Assembly (NCBI GenBank): GCA_035571275.1
Contig: DATMKQ010000313.1
Span: 1 to 40,514 of the forward strand
Origin: Trebonia sp035571275
GTDB lineage: Bacteria > Actinomycetota > Actinomycetes > Streptosporangiales > Streptosporangiaceae
Direction of reading: 5' to 3'
DNA length: 40,514 nucleotides
Shown one piece after another: positions 1 through 8,268 of the stretch. Numbering within the stretch: position 1 is the first letter of the stretch; each line of letters starts with the position of its first letter. The notes beneath the pieces are model-generated. The model was not told where the DNA came from. It ran no database searches and saw nothing but the letters and a program-made list of their open reading frames with translations. The position numbers and the translations under genes were made by a program.

Positions 1-723
1 TTCCGCGCTCTCCTGCTCGGCCTCGCCGCGCACCACGGGCGGCCCCGCCCACGACGGCCGGTTCCGCGCCGACGTGCCGAAGTTCGTGCGCACCGCCCCC
101 GGGCACAGCACCGACACCCCGACGTGCGCGATCCCCCGGGATTTCAGGTTGAAGTAGAGCGTCTCGGTCAGCGCTGCCACCGCGTGCTTGGACACCCCGT
201 ACGGGCCGAGCGAACCAGCGAACACGCCGAAGATCGACGCCGTGTTCACCATGTGCGCCGCGTCCTGCTCGAGCAGCAACGGCATGAACGCGCGGACCCC
301 GTTGATCACGCCGCCCAGGTTCACCCCGAGCACCCAGTCCCACTCGCCGGGCGGGCACTCCCACAGCGCGCCGTGCGGCCCGCCGACAGCCGCGTTATTG
401 CACACCACGTGCACCGCGCCGAACGCGGAGACCGCGGCGTCCCGCAGCGCTTCGACCGCCGCGCGGTCCGCTACGTCGGTCACGACGGGCAGCACCGACG
501 CGCCGCTTCCGGCGAGTCCGGCCGCCGCCTTCGACAGCGCCGGCTCCTCCACGTCGGCCATCACGACGTGCATGCCCTCGGCCGTGAACCTCATCGCGAG
601 CCCGAGGCCTATCCCGCTGGCCGCGCCGGTGACGACGGCTACCCGGCCCGGTGCGACAGGAGGTGCGGCAGCAGGTGCGACAGGATCAGGGCGATGGGAG
701 GGTGGAGTTGGTGGAATGGCCAC
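1..723 (-). CDS. SDR family oxidoreductase, C-terminus cut by window edge
   Basis: Classical short-chain dehydrogenase/reductase, probably a cytoplasmic NAD(P)-dependent oxidoreductase of unknown substrate. The 241 visible codons carry the Rossmann glycine motif TGAASGIG, the CNNAA structural motif, a catalytic Ser in NTASIFG followed by YGVSK (Tyr and Lys of the triad), and the PG-x-V-x-T segment (CPGAVRTNF). The reading frame is open at position 1, so the substrate-loop end lies outside the window. The only plausible start is the GTG at 723, which gives a Pro/Ala-rich leader of about 25 residues before the Rossmann fold. It overlaps the end of the upstream glycosyltransferase gene by 38 nt and no good ribosome site is visible, so translational coupling is likely. 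Family assignment is secure; substrate is not. Confidence 0.9.
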   Translation of the reverse strand, partial: MAIPPTPPSHRPDPVAPAAAPPVAPGRVAVVTGAASGIGLGLAMRFTAEGMHVVMADVEEPALSKAAAGLAGSGASVLPVVTDVADRAAVEALRDAAVSAFGAVHVVCNNAAVGGPHGALWECPPGEWDWVLGVNLGGVINGVRAFMPLLLEQDAAHMVNTASIFGVFAGSLGPYGVSKHAVAALTETLYFNLKSRGIAHVGVSVLCPGAVRTNFGTSARNRPSWAGPPVVRGEAEQESAE

Positions 724-2278
724 CGTTAAAGTGAAGCAACGCGAGCACGGCCGTGGCAAGGGTGAGCCAGCGGGTCAGCGAGTTGCGCGGCAGCAATGCC
801 AGGGTGACCCAGGCGACCGCGGAATACCAGGGCAGCGACCAGGGCGCGACCACGATCCAGGCGAACGTCAGCGCGCAGGTGGCGGCGACGACGGTGGGCA
901 CGTCGGGCGAGAGCCTGTTGTACAGGTACCACGCGAGCAAGAGCATGATTGGCGGCCAGGCGAACCCGATCGCGGTCGTCGCTACGTTCTCCGCGCCCTT
1001 CCCGCCCGCCAGGAGGGCGATCTCCTGCACCGCCCGCCAGATGGTGGGAGAGATGATCATCTTCGACGCGTCGGCGAGCGGCCGGAGCGCGACCAGCCCG
1101 TAGCTGAACAGGTACAGCCCGAACGTGGTGACCGCGGCCACGACGCCGATGCGGGCGAGCCGCCCCCAGGCGCGGTCGTGCAGCAGCGGGACGGCGATGC
1201 CGAGCGCGACGAAGAGGGCGTTCACCTTTATTCCGCCCGCGACGCCGACGAGCACCCCGACCACGAGGTCGTGCCAGACGCTGTTGCAGCGCCGGGACAG
1301 CACGATGGCCGTGATCGCGAACAGCGCGAGGATCGCGTCCATGTGGCCGCCCAGCACAAGCTCGACGATCAGCAGCGGGTTGGCGACCCAGAGCAGTACG
1401 GCGCGCACCGGGTTGGCGGCGGTGCGCAGCAGCACGTAGCCGGCGGCGACGAACGCGGCGCCGATCATGACCATCAGCACCCATATCGTCAGCCAGGGCC
1501 TGGCGCCGCCGATCAGCGCGGCGACCAGGTGCATCCACGTCGCGACCGGCCCGTACACCGAGGGCGTTGTGCGCCACTGCTGGCTGACCAGCATCGTGTA
1601 CGGGTTGGCGTTGCCGCCGGGCAGCATGGACGGCAAGAACGTGTACGGGTTGTGGCCGAGCGCGGCGATCCGGCCGTAGGCCGCGTAGCTCGCGGCGTCC
1701 GAGGACCCGACCGGGGTGATGTTCACCAGCACGGCGACCGCGGCGACCGCCGCGGCGAACACCTTGCGCGGGTGAGGCGACCAGCCCCGGCTGTTGGCCC
1801 ACAGCATCATCGCCAGGCCCAGGCAGCACAGCCCGATCGAGGCGTACATGATCAGGTTCGCGGCCAGGTCCGGCAGGTGCGGCGCCCCGAGATCCCTGGC
1901 CACCGATGTCAGCGGCAGCAGCACCGGCGGCGTGGCCACGCTCGGGTGCGGGGCGGTGGCACACAGGCCGACGAACGCCACCCCGCCGACGCCGAGCGCG
2001 CTCAGCGTCACGGCCGGCAGCGGGCGGGCCAGCGGGCTGTGCGAGAGTACCCGGATGAGCACGCCCATGAGCGCTTCGACCCGGCCGCCTGGGATCGGCG
2101 GCTCGGCGAGCTTGGGCGGGGCGCCGACGGCGGGTTCAGCGATGACCGGCCGGGCCGCGGTTACCGTGCCCGGCCCGCGGGATCTGGTCGGTATGTCGTC
2201 AGGATCAGGAAGGGGGTCCGTGCGGGCAGACCGCTCGTCAGCGCTTCCGCGCTGGGGCGGATCTACCAATACGGCCAT
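686..2278 (-). CDS. GT-C polyprenol-phosphate-mannose-dependent glycosyltransferase (MptB-like)
   Basis: Integral membrane glycosyltransferase of the GT-C fold, resembling the MptA/MptB alpha-1,6-mannosyltransferases that extend lipomannan-type glycans from polyprenol-linked mannose. It is 530 residues long with a proline-rich cytoplasmic N-terminus (about 1-70) and then 10 or more hydrophobic segments. The first extracytoplasmic loop carries SSDAASYAAYGR followed by GHNPY, the acidic-loop signature of this family. GGHMDAILALFA is a second conserved family stretch. I chose ATG 2278 over TTG 2281 because an AGGAGG sits six bases upstream of it. The gene is divergent from a GtrA protein, consistent with polyprenyl-linked sugar work in the cell envelope. 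It overlaps the downstream SDR gene. The exact acceptor and linkage cannot be read from sequence. Confidence 0.82.
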   Translation of the reverse strand: MAVLVDPPQRGSADERSARTDPLPDPDDIPTRSRGPGTVTAARPVIAEPAVGAPPKLAEPPIPGGRVEALMGVLIRVLSHSPLARPLPAVTLSALGVGGVAFVGLCATAPHPSVATPPVLLPLTSVARDLGAPHLPDLAANLIMYASIGLCCLGLAMMLWANSRGWSPHPRKVFAAAVAAVAVLVNITPVGSSDAASYAAYGRIAALGHNPYTFLPSMLPGGNANPYTMLVSQQWRTTPSVYGPVATWMHLVAALIGGARPWLTIWVLMVMIGAAFVAAGYVLLRTAANPVRAVLLWVANPLLIVELVLGGHMDAILALFAITAIVLSRRCNSVWHDLVVGVLVGVAGGIKVNALFVALGIAVPLLHDRAWGRLARIGVVAAVTTFGLYLFSYGLVALRPLADASKMIISPTIWRAVQEIALLAGGKGAENVATTAIGFAWPPIMLLLAWYLYNRLSPDVPTVVAATCALTFAWIVVAPWSLPWYSAVAWVTLALLPRNSLTRWLTLATAVLALLHFNGGHSTNSTLPSP

Positions 2279-2520
2279 CAATGTCCTCCTGGCACGGACA
2301 AATGCTGATTAGACAGGTGCCTCGGATCCCCAGACCAACGCCGATTTTTAACGATCATACTGTGTGGCCCTGAAGCTACGGCGTTACTGGTGGCACGGCA
2401 GGCGCCCGTGACGTCAACGCATCTACCCCGGCGCACGCTTCCTGCGGCGGTCCGCGAATCTATCACAAGCACGCGCGCGGGCGGTCGGGACTACTCCTGG
2501 GCACCCGGCACAATGGAGCT

Positions 2521-3039
2521 ATGGCCGATGGAGCGCGGTTCGCCGCGGCGATGACGGCGGTGACGCGCAGGCTCCCCTTCGGGCTCTCCCACGTCGTCGC
2601 CCCCAACGTGGTCGGCTACTTGCTGATCAACCTGTGCACGTTCTTCATCGACCTCAGCCTGCTCGCGGTCTTCCACGGCGGCCTGCGGTGGCCGGTGCCG
2701 CTCGCGGTCACGCTGTCGTACGGCACCGCCAGCATGATCAGCTACTTCGCGAACCGGGTGCTGAACTTCCGGTCCCACGGCGCGCTCGGCAGGCAGCTTC
2801 CGCTGTACCTGGCGATCATGGTGAGCAACTACCTCATCTTCGTCCTCGGCCTCACCACCGGCCTGACCGCGGCCGGGCTCTACTACGAACTGTCCCGGAT
2901 CGTCGCCGCCACGTGCGAGGGCGTGTATCTGTATTGCTGCATGCGCTGGATCGTCTTCCGCGATATGGGCGCTACCGGGACGCCGGCGGCGACGCGGGCA
3001 GCACCTCGTCAGGCGAGGGGTGCGCCGGAGCCGGAATAG
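2521..3039 (+). CDS. GtrA family membrane protein
   Basis: GtrA-like protein of 172 residues with four predicted membrane segments (roughly residues 25-45, 55-75, 90-115 and 120-140). Family members take part in moving or using polyprenyl-phosphate-linked sugars in envelope glycan synthesis. The motif SYFANRVLNFRS between helices 2 and 3, and WIVFRD at the end of helix 4, are typical of the family. A GGAG lies only two bases before ATG 2521, so the start may be read from a very short leader. It is divergent from the GT-C glycosyltransferase, which supports a shared role. The Ala/Pro-rich tail overlaps the convergent serine hydrolase gene by 68 nt. Confidence 0.88.
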   Translation: MADGARFAAAMTAVTRRLPFGLSHVVAPNVVGYLLINLCTFFIDLSLLAVFHGGLRWPVPLAVTLSYGTASMISYFANRVLNFRSHGALGRQLPLYLAIMVSNYLIFVLGLTTGLTAAGLYYELSRIVAATCEGVYLYCCMRWIVFRDMGATGTPAATRAAPRQARGAPEPE

Positions 3040-3928
3040 CCGGCAGCGGTGCCCCCGCCGACGGCAGGCCCGCGTTCAGGTCGCGATGCACGACCTTCGC
3101 CACATCCTCTATCGTGTCCACCCCGTACGCCATCGTGGGATTGTTCTCGGTGAGCACCGCCATCATGTAGTCGCGGCCATGCCCGCTGAAGCTGCCGATG
3201 CTGTGGATCTTCCAGCCGCCGACGGTCTCCGGTAGCCAGCCGTTCTTGACGTGCACGGTCAGCCCGGCTGGCGCGCCCGCCGGGGTCCCCCACCGCTGTG
3301 AAGGGATGACCTGTGCCATCAGGCCGAGCTCGTAGTCGCGCGAGTAGTTGCTCAGCACCGGGTTGGCGAAGGTGAGGGTCCGGAGCAGGGTGAGCTCGTC
3401 GTGAGCCGTGATCTCGGTCAGGCCCCAGGCGTCAGGGTTGAGCACCGTCTCGCTCATGTGGGCTAGGTCGAGGAAATGCTGCAGGCGCGCCTGCCCGACT
3501 TCGTTCCACAGCGCGGTGGCGGCGTCGTTGTCTGACTGAGTGATCATCAGCGTGGCCAGGTACTTCTCCGTCGCGGTGAGCGGCTTGCCGGTCTCCTGGT
3601 GCCAGCGCAGCAGCGCGGCGAGGATCGTCACCTTCACCACGCTCGCCGAATGGAACCGCGCGTTCTCGCTGAGCGCGCACGCGACTTCTCGGGTCCGGTC
3701 GAATACCGTCAGCGCGTAGTAGTCGTTGCGCCCGGCGAGCGCGGCCTTGATATCCCGTGACAGCCGCGCCGCTAGCGCCGAGTACTTGGCAGGCGCGGTA
3801 CAGATCCCCTCCCGCACCATCGGCGCCGCGGACGGCCCACCTGCCGCCATCGCTGTCGCGGCCCCGACGCCCGCGGTCATCGCCAGCGTCACCGTCGCCG
3901 AGATCGCCAGCCTGGTTCGCATCCCCAT
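2972..3928 (-). CDS. Secreted class A beta-lactamase-fold serine hydrolase
   Basis: Exported serine hydrolase of the beta-lactamase/penicillin-binding fold, 318 residues. An N-terminal signal peptide (about 1-30, hydrophobic core followed by AMA) is followed by the three active-site boxes: S96-V-V-K99, S132-D-N134, and K228-N-G230. The tail (about 290-318) is proline-rich and disordered. I do not see a clear Glu166-type omega-loop motif, so penicillin hydrolysis is unproven; family members also include D,D-peptidase-like and lipoprotein hydrolases. The 3' end overlaps the convergent gtrA-like gene. A GAGG about nine bases before ATG 3928 can serve as ribosome site. The gene is divergent from the amidohydrolase across about 50 nt. 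Confidence 0.85.
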   Translation of the reverse strand: MGMRTRLAISATVTLAMTAGVGAATAMAAGGPSAAPMVREGICTAPAKYSALAARLSRDIKAALAGRNDYYALTVFDRTREVACALSENARFHSASVVKVTILAALLRWHQETGKPLTATEKYLATLMITQSDNDAATALWNEVGQARLQHFLDLAHMSETVLNPDAWGLTEITAHDELTLLRTLTFANPVLSNYSRDYELGLMAQVIPSQRWGTPAGAPAGLTVHVKNGWLPETVGGWKIHSIGSFSGHGRDYMMAVLTENNPTMAYGVDTIEDVAKVVHRDLNAGLPSAGAPLPAIPAPAHPSPDEVLPASPPASR

Positions 3929-3978
3929 CGCTCATCGCCTCATTCATCTATCGGTTCGCGCCGCTAGGCTCAGCATCT

Positions 3979-5322
3979 ATGACGTCGAAAGGGTACGGAT
4001 CGGTTGTCAATGCCGTAATTCGCGGTGGTCTCGTGCTCACGATGGACTCCGCCGGCGACATTCCAGGCGGGGACGTGCATATCAGGGACGGCGTCATCGT
4101 GGCGGTCGGGGAAAACCTGGACGTTCCCGGCGCTGAGGTGATCGACGCGGTCGGCAAGATCGTCGCGCCCGGCTTCGTCGACACACACTGGCACCTGTGG
4201 AACACGCTGCTGCGCGGACTATCAGACGGCTGCCCGGGCACAGACGCCCCCGGCCGTTCCGGATACTTCAAGACTTGTGTGACGCTCGGCAGGCAATTCC
4301 TTCCAGGAGACACCTACGAGGGCACCCGGCTGGCGTGCGCGGAGGCCATCGACGCGGGGATCACCACCGTGCATGACTGGGCCCACAACGTCCGTGGGCT
4401 TGACTGGGCCGAGGCCGGACTTCGGTCGCTCGCCGAGTCCGGGCTGCGAGCCCGCTTTTCCTACGGCTATGAAACAGGTCATCGCAACGATCGGCTGATG
4501 GCTCTGGACGACCTCGCCCACGTCGCGGCGCGGTGGCCGGCCTACAGCGCGGGCGGCCGCATCCACCTCGGCATGGCCTGGCGGGGGAACGGCGGCAGCA
4601 ACCCGGCGATGCGGGTGGCGCCCAAGCTGTACCGGGAGGAGATCGAGGCGGCCCGCGGGCTCGGCCTGCCGGTCACGGTGCACGCGTGCGGGCCGCGCGC
4701 CGCGGCGGGGCAGATTTCCGCCTACGCCGCCGACGGTCTGCTCGGTTCCGACCTGCAGCTCGTGCACTTGAACAACGCCTCGCCGCAGGAGATAGCGCTG
4801 GCGGCCACCCACGCCACGCCGGTGAGCGTGTCCCCGTTCACCGAACTGCAGATCGGTTACGGCCAGCCGGTCACCGCCCGGCTGCTCGCCGCCGGGCTGG
4901 CGACCGGGCTGTCGGTGGACACGACGATGCTGTCGGGCAACGCGGACATGTTCGCGATCATGAAGGTGACGCAGGCGTGCGCCAACGCGCTCGCCCACGA
5001 CGAGTTCGCGCTCGGCGCGCGGGACGTGCTGCGGCTGGCGACGATCGAGGGCGCGCGGACGCTGGGCCTGGACTCGGTCACCGGATCGCTGACGGCGGGC
5101 AAGCGCGCCGACGTGATCGTCGTCTCGGTCGACGCGCCTAACATCGGCGTTCTCACCGACCCGGCCCGGCTGCTGGTCACCGCCGCGCACCCGGGAAACG
5201 TCGACACGGTGATCGCCGACGGCCGGCCGCTGAAGCGTGACGGCGTGCTCACCGGGTATGACATCGCCGAGGTGATCCGGTCGGCCCGTGACGCGTTGTC
5301 CGGCGTCCTGGCTCGCGTTTGA
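3979..5322 (+). CDS. Amidohydrolase family protein (chlorohydrolase/cytosine-deaminase type)
   Basis: Metal-dependent amidohydrolase of 447 residues, subtype like S-adenosylhomocysteine deaminase, atrazine chlorohydrolase and guanine deaminase. It has the N-terminal beta-sandwich (VIRGGLVLTMD), the metal-binding DTHWHLW, a barrel His in VTVHACGP, another in LQLVHLNN, and an acidic residue in LSVDTTMLSGN. The C-terminal sandwich returns as GSLTAGKRADVIVV. The frame stays open far upstream, to about 3757, but homology to the family begins just after ATG 3979, and the extension would run antisense through the neighbouring signal peptide, so 3979 is preferred. No strong ribosome site is seen. The substrate is unknown; deamination or dechlorination-type hydrolysis of a ring compound is the family norm. 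Confidence 0.87.
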   Translation: MTSKGYGSVVNAVIRGGLVLTMDSAGDIPGGDVHIRDGVIVAVGENLDVPGAEVIDAVGKIVAPGFVDTHWHLWNTLLRGLSDGCPGTDAPGRSGYFKTCVTLGRQFLPGDTYEGTRLACAEAIDAGITTVHDWAHNVRGLDWAEAGLRSLAESGLRARFSYGYETGHRNDRLMALDDLAHVAARWPAYSAGGRIHLGMAWRGNGGSNPAMRVAPKLYREEIEAARGLGLPVTVHACGPRAAAGQISAYAADGLLGSDLQLVHLNNASPQEIALAATHATPVSVSPFTELQIGYGQPVTARLLAAGLATGLSVDTTMLSGNADMFAIMKVTQACANALAHDEFALGARDVLRLATIEGARTLGLDSVTGSLTAGKRADVIVVSVDAPNIGVLTDPARLLVTAAHPGNVDTVIADGRPLKRDGVLTGYDIAEVIRSARDALSGVLARV

Positions 5323-5367
5323 ATACGATATGGTCTGGTTTTCCGCCTCCTCACCCATCGGAGTCCT

Positions 5368-6372
5368 ATGCGCCTGTCCGCCCGGTTGATCATCGCGGGC
5401 CTGGCAGTGGTCGCGCTGGGATCGGCGGCCGGCTGTTCGGCATCTCCCGGGCTGGCCTACGCCCACGCCGCGGGGCCGTCGGCGCACGCCACGAAGGCGC
5501 CCGCCGCGTTGCCGTCCGCCAGCACGAGCGCGCCCACGACGGTCCAACCGCAGGCCGCCACCGTACCCGCCGGGCCGCGCATCCTGGTCACCGGCGCCCC
5601 GCGCGGCGTGAAGGCGAAGGCGGGCATCATCGCCGACGCCGCCACCGGCCAGGTGCTGTGGGCGAGCTCGCCGAACGAGGCGCGGCCGATCGCGAGCATC
5701 ACCAAGGTGATGACCGCCTACCTGGTCATTCAGGCCGGCGACGTGGACCGGCAGATCAAGGTCCCTGGGGGGGTGGAGGACTACGTCTGGAAGTATGGCG
5801 CGACCAGCGACGGGCTGCACCCGGGGGAGGTGCTCACCGCGCGCCAGCTGCTGTACGGCCTGCTGGTCCAGTCGGGCGCGGACGCCGCCTACACGCTGGC
5901 CAGCGCTTACGGCCCGGGGATGAACGCGTTCATCGCCACGATGAACGCGACCGCCCGCCAGCTAGGCCTGCTGCACACGCACTTCACCTCGCCGGACGGG
6001 TTGCCCTACCCGACGGAGACGTCCACCTACTCCACGCCTGAGGACCTGCTGCGGCTGGGTGAGATAGCGATGCAGTCCCCGTTGTTCCGCCAGATCGTGA
6101 ACACGCAGGTCTACGTCCTGAAGAAGGGCGACGGCCACGACGCCCACTGGTGGGGCACCTCCAACGAGCTGCTCGGCCACTACCCCGGCGCCATCGGCAT
6201 CAAGACCGGGTTCACCGACGACGCGGGCCACTGCCTGCTCTTCGAGGCGGTCCGCGACGGCCGGACGCTGATCGGCGTCGTCCTCGACAGTCCGCCGAGC
6301 GGCCCCGGCGCCGGCGCCCAGGACGCCGCCCGCGTCCTCAACTGGGCCTTCGCCCTCAAGCAAACCGGCTAG
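5368..6372 (+). CDS. D-alanyl-D-alanine carboxypeptidase (peptidase S11, DacA/PBP5-like)
   Basis: Exported low-molecular-weight penicillin-binding protein that trims the terminal D-Ala from peptidoglycan stem peptides. It has 334 residues. The N-terminus is a signal peptide; AAGC at residues 20-23 hints at a weak lipobox, followed by an Ala/Pro/Thr-rich linker to about residue 70. Catalytic boxes are S110-I-T-K113, S169-G-A171 in place of the commoner SGN, and K279-T-G281. The SGA variant followed by Asp is, to my recollection, frequent in actinobacterial members, so activity is expected. The C-terminal beta domain of PBP5 is absent, giving a single-domain enzyme. GGAG precedes ATG 5368. It follows the amidohydrolase by 45 nt on the same strand. 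Confidence 0.9.
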   Translation: MRLSARLIIAGLAVVALGSAAGCSASPGLAYAHAAGPSAHATKAPAALPSASTSAPTTVQPQAATVPAGPRILVTGAPRGVKAKAGIIADAATGQVLWASSPNEARPIASITKVMTAYLVIQAGDVDRQIKVPGGVEDYVWKYGATSDGLHPGEVLTARQLLYGLLVQSGADAAYTLASAYGPGMNAFIATMNATARQLGLLHTHFTSPDGLPYPTETSTYSTPEDLLRLGEIAMQSPLFRQIVNTQVYVLKKGDGHDAHWWGTSNELLGHYPGAIGIKTGFTDDAGHCLLFEAVRDGRTLIGVVLDSPPSGPGAGAQDAARVLNWAFALKQTG

Positions 6373-6387
6373 CCCGCCGGGGGGCTA
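6370..6387. terminator. Candidate bidirectional terminator hairpin
   Basis: A perfect inverted repeat, TAGCCC-6 nt-GGGCTA, begins at the stop codon of the carboxypeptidase and ends just before the stop of the convergent 72-residue gene. Its placement between two convergent genes suits a shared terminator. There is no T tract on either side, and six base pairs is short, so this is tentative. Confidence 0.4.
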
Positions 6388-6388
6388 A

Positions 6389-6607
6389 TCAGTGCGCGGC
6401 GTCGCTGGGGTAGGTGCGGAATCCCAGGCCGTTCTTCGCGCGCTCGGCCGTGGCCAGGTGCTCGGCCGCCTCGGCGGCCAGCTTGCGCGCCTTGCCGAGC
6501 CGCTTGTCCCGGGCGGCGGTCGCGGCGTCGGCGAACGCGGCAGCGGCGCGGTCGAACGCGTGGGCGGCGACGAGCTGATCGAGCTCGGTGAAGGCCGTCG
6601 TGGACAT
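6389..6607 (-). CDS. Small Ala-rich helical protein, 72 residues, unknown function
   Basis: Small cytoplasmic protein that I do not recognise. ATG 6607 is chosen because GAGGAG stands seven bases upstream; the longer open frame has no comparable signal. The sequence is dominated by Ala, Arg, Lys and Glu (for example FADAATAARDKRLGKARK, then AAEAAEHLATAERAK), which predicts one or two long amphipathic helices, and it ends in a short non-helical tail. There is no signal peptide or membrane segment. It is convergent with the carboxypeptidase and lies downstream of an unusual cluster of TTGCA/TGCAA sites at 6679-6709. Codon bias and the ribosome site make it a probable real gene. Confidence 0.65.
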   Translation of the reverse strand: MSTTAFTELDQLVAAHAFDRAAAAFADAATAARDKRLGKARKLAAEAAEHLATAERAKNGLGFRTYPSDAAH

Positions 6608-6923
6608 CGGGCTCCTCGCGGGACCGGGAGGAGCAGCCGCGCCAGGATGGCGAAGCCTGCGCGGCAGCTCCCGAGTTGTTGCACTGCAAATGCTGCTGCA
6701 AGTTGCAACCCGAAACATCGGTCAGCTGACGTATATCGGTGCGAAACCAGCCGGCCCTGGGGCGAGTGCTGCCACGATGGCGACGTGAGCAGCAACTTCC
6801 ATCCCCGCCGGTCTGTCTGCCGTCATGTGCTCGAGGTCCGGCAGTTCCGGGTCGTGTGCCTCTACCGGATCCTGCCTGGCTCCGGCACCGGCTGGCGCCG
6901 GCCGCGCTGCCAGCCCCGGCCGG
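6608..6923. other. Non-coding stretch between sepH and the 72-residue gene
   Basis: About 316 nt with no convincing gene. Open frames on both strands lack coding bias and ribosome sites. It presumably holds the promoter of the 72-residue gene and the 3' end of the sepH transcript. The one visible structure is the TGCAA cluster described separately. A TATACG on the minus strand near 6732 could be a -10 element, giving a leader of about 115 nt, but no matching -35 is clear. Confidence 0.5.
6679..6709. promoter_or_regulatory. Cluster of TTGCA/TGCAA half-sites
   Basis: Within 31 nt the pentamer TTGCA or its complement occurs four times: TTGC-ACT-GCAA (an inverted pair), then CTGCAA, then the palindrome GTTGCAAC. 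The cluster is more A/T-rich than its surroundings and lies about 75-100 nt upstream of the 72-residue gene's start. It looks like a multi-site operator; the binding protein is unknown. Confidence 0.4.
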
Positions 6924-8120
6924 TTAGTCGCGCTGGCGGGAACTGCCGAGCATGATCTCGTCCCAGGAGGGGACGGAGGCACGCCGGCTGCGGGCGTTCT
7001 TCTTACCGGAGCGAGCCTGCGCGACGTGCTCGTCGGTGCCCTGGGCCGCGGGTTCGGCGCTCGGCGCGGCGGGCTCGGCGGCGGGCGCGTGCGAGGCGGC
7101 CACGGCTGCTGGCTCTATGTCCTGGTGAGCGTGCGTGAAGTGCGGTACCTCGTGCTCGGCCGCGATCGCTCGCTCAGCCACAGCGGCGCGTTCAGCGACG
7201 GCCGCCCGCTCTTCGGCGGCGGCCCGCTCGGCAACGGCGGCGCGCTCAGCCGCGGCGGCCCGTTCGGCGACAGCAGCCCGTTCAGCCGCGGCGGCGCGCT
7301 CAGCGGCAGCGGCGCGTTCGGCGGCAGCGGCCCGTTCGGCGGCAGCAGCACGTTCGGCGGCCACGGGGCGCTCGCCGCGGAACCGGGAGCCCGCGGAACC
7401 GCCACCCACGCTGCCGCCGCCGCTCACGCTCCCGCCCCCGGCGCCGCCCGCGCCCGCGCCGGCGACAGCAACCGCGCCCAGTCGGGGCGCGAGCGGGGTC
7501 ACGGTCGCCTCGCCCGGCAGGCTGGCGGGAAGCGAGGGCAGCTCCGACTCGGGCAGGGACAGCCGCGCGGCGTTGTCGTCATCGGGCAGCACGTGCCTGC
7601 GGCGGGGATCGAAGACCCACTCGGCGATGTGCAGCCGGCCGCCCGAGGAGAAGGTGAGCTGCACCTGCCAGTTGCCGTCGCCGCGCTTGCGGGAGTCCCA
7701 CTGCGCGTCCTCCGGGTCCGCCCCGGCCGCCGACAGCCGGTCCGGCACGGTGTCGCCGAGCCGCGGGCCAGGACCAGAATCACCCGGCCGCCGCACCGAC
7801 GCCGCCTGCGCCTGGTCCGCGATATAGGCCCGTTCCGCGAGCACCGGGCCCTCGAACCAGCGCACGCGCTCGACCGGGATGCCGGCCGCGTCGGCGATCT
7901 CTTCCGCCGTCTCACCGGCGCGGATCCGTGCCTGGATCTCCTTGGGTCGCAAGGGACTCTCCACTTCGATCTCGTACTGGGCGAGCCGAGAACTCTGACC
8001 GAGCGCGACTGCCCGTAGCCGCTCGTCGATCGGCAAGGTGAAGCGCGCGCTCCGCCCCGGGACGGCGAGGACAGCGTAACTGCCGTCTTCGCTCACCGCG
8101 ACGAAGCGCAGTTCCTGCAT
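6924..8120 (-). CDS. sepH: Septation protein SepH
   Basis: Actinobacterial cell-division protein that binds FtsZ and promotes Z-ring assembly. It has 398 residues. The N-terminal conserved domain (about 1-175) starts MQELRFVAVSEDGSYAVL and includes a helix-turn-helix-like segment (RPKEIQARIRAGETAEEIA), ending in LHIAEWVFDPRRRHVLPDD. A long low-complexity linker follows: Gly/Ser-rich (220-248), then twelve hexapeptides ERAAxA (250-321), then Ala/Pro-rich sequence. The C-terminus carries the family signature RASVPSWDEIM (about 380-390). ATG 8120 is preferred over an upstream in-frame ATG because GAAGGGA lies just ahead and homology starts there. The hexapeptide array is the unusual part. Confidence 0.93.
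   Translation of the reverse strand: MQELRFVAVSEDGSYAVLAVPGRSARFTLPIDERLRAVALGQSSRLAQYEIEVESPLRPKEIQARIRAGETAEEIADAAGIPVERVRWFEGPVLAERAYIADQAQAASVRRPGDSGPGPRLGDTVPDRLSAAGADPEDAQWDSRKRGDGNWQVQLTFSSGGRLHIAEWVFDPRRRHVLPDDDNAARLSLPESELPSLPASLPGEATVTPLAPRLGAVAVAGAGAGGAGGGSVSGGGSVGGGSAGSRFRGERPVAAERAAAAERAAAAERAAAAERAAAAERAAVAERAAAAERAAVAERAAAEERAAVAERAAVAERAIAAEHEVPHFTHAHQDIEPAAVAASHAPAAEPAAPSAEPAAQGTDEHVAQARSGKKNARSRRASVPSWDEIMLGSSRQRD
7158..7373 (-). repeat. Tandem 18-nt repeat encoding twelve ERAAxA hexapeptides in SepH
   Basis: Twelve consecutive in-frame 18-nt units encode ERPVAA, four ERAAAA, and then variants ERAAVA, ERAAAE and ERAIAA (residues 250-321 of SepH). The units differ at synonymous positions, so the array is not freshly expanded. 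The composition predicts one long charged helix lying between the folded N-terminal domain and the conserved C-terminal motif. Confidence 0.9.
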
Positions 8121-8268
8121 CGGCGTCCCTTCCCGAAAACACTTCGTCAAGAGTCTCCCGGTCAGCGCCCGATAAGAAAAGCACCCCGCCCGGCATGTCC
8201 GGAGTTCATGGTGTCATTTACCACGTCCGGACCGCGAGCGGGGGCTTCTCACGGTAACTGCCCGGCCA

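Noticed and set aside
188..2308. Long plus-strand open frame (706 codons)
   Set aside because: It is antisense to the SDR and GT-C genes, whose motifs are clear. Its product is low-complexity Arg/Gly/Asp-rich sequence typical of shadow frames in GC-rich DNA.
2282..2472. Small minus-strand frame upstream of the GT-C gene
   Set aside because: No ribosome site, no family likeness and no coding bias; the region is better read as the promoter gap between divergent genes.
4222..5820. Minus-strand open frame (532 codons)
   Set aside because: It is antisense to the amidohydrolase and carboxypeptidase genes, whose catalytic motifs are clear.
7135..7827. Plus-strand Ala/Ser/Arg repeat frame over the sepH array
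   Set aside because: It is simply the complementary reading of the 18-nt repeat; sepH is certain from its conserved ends.
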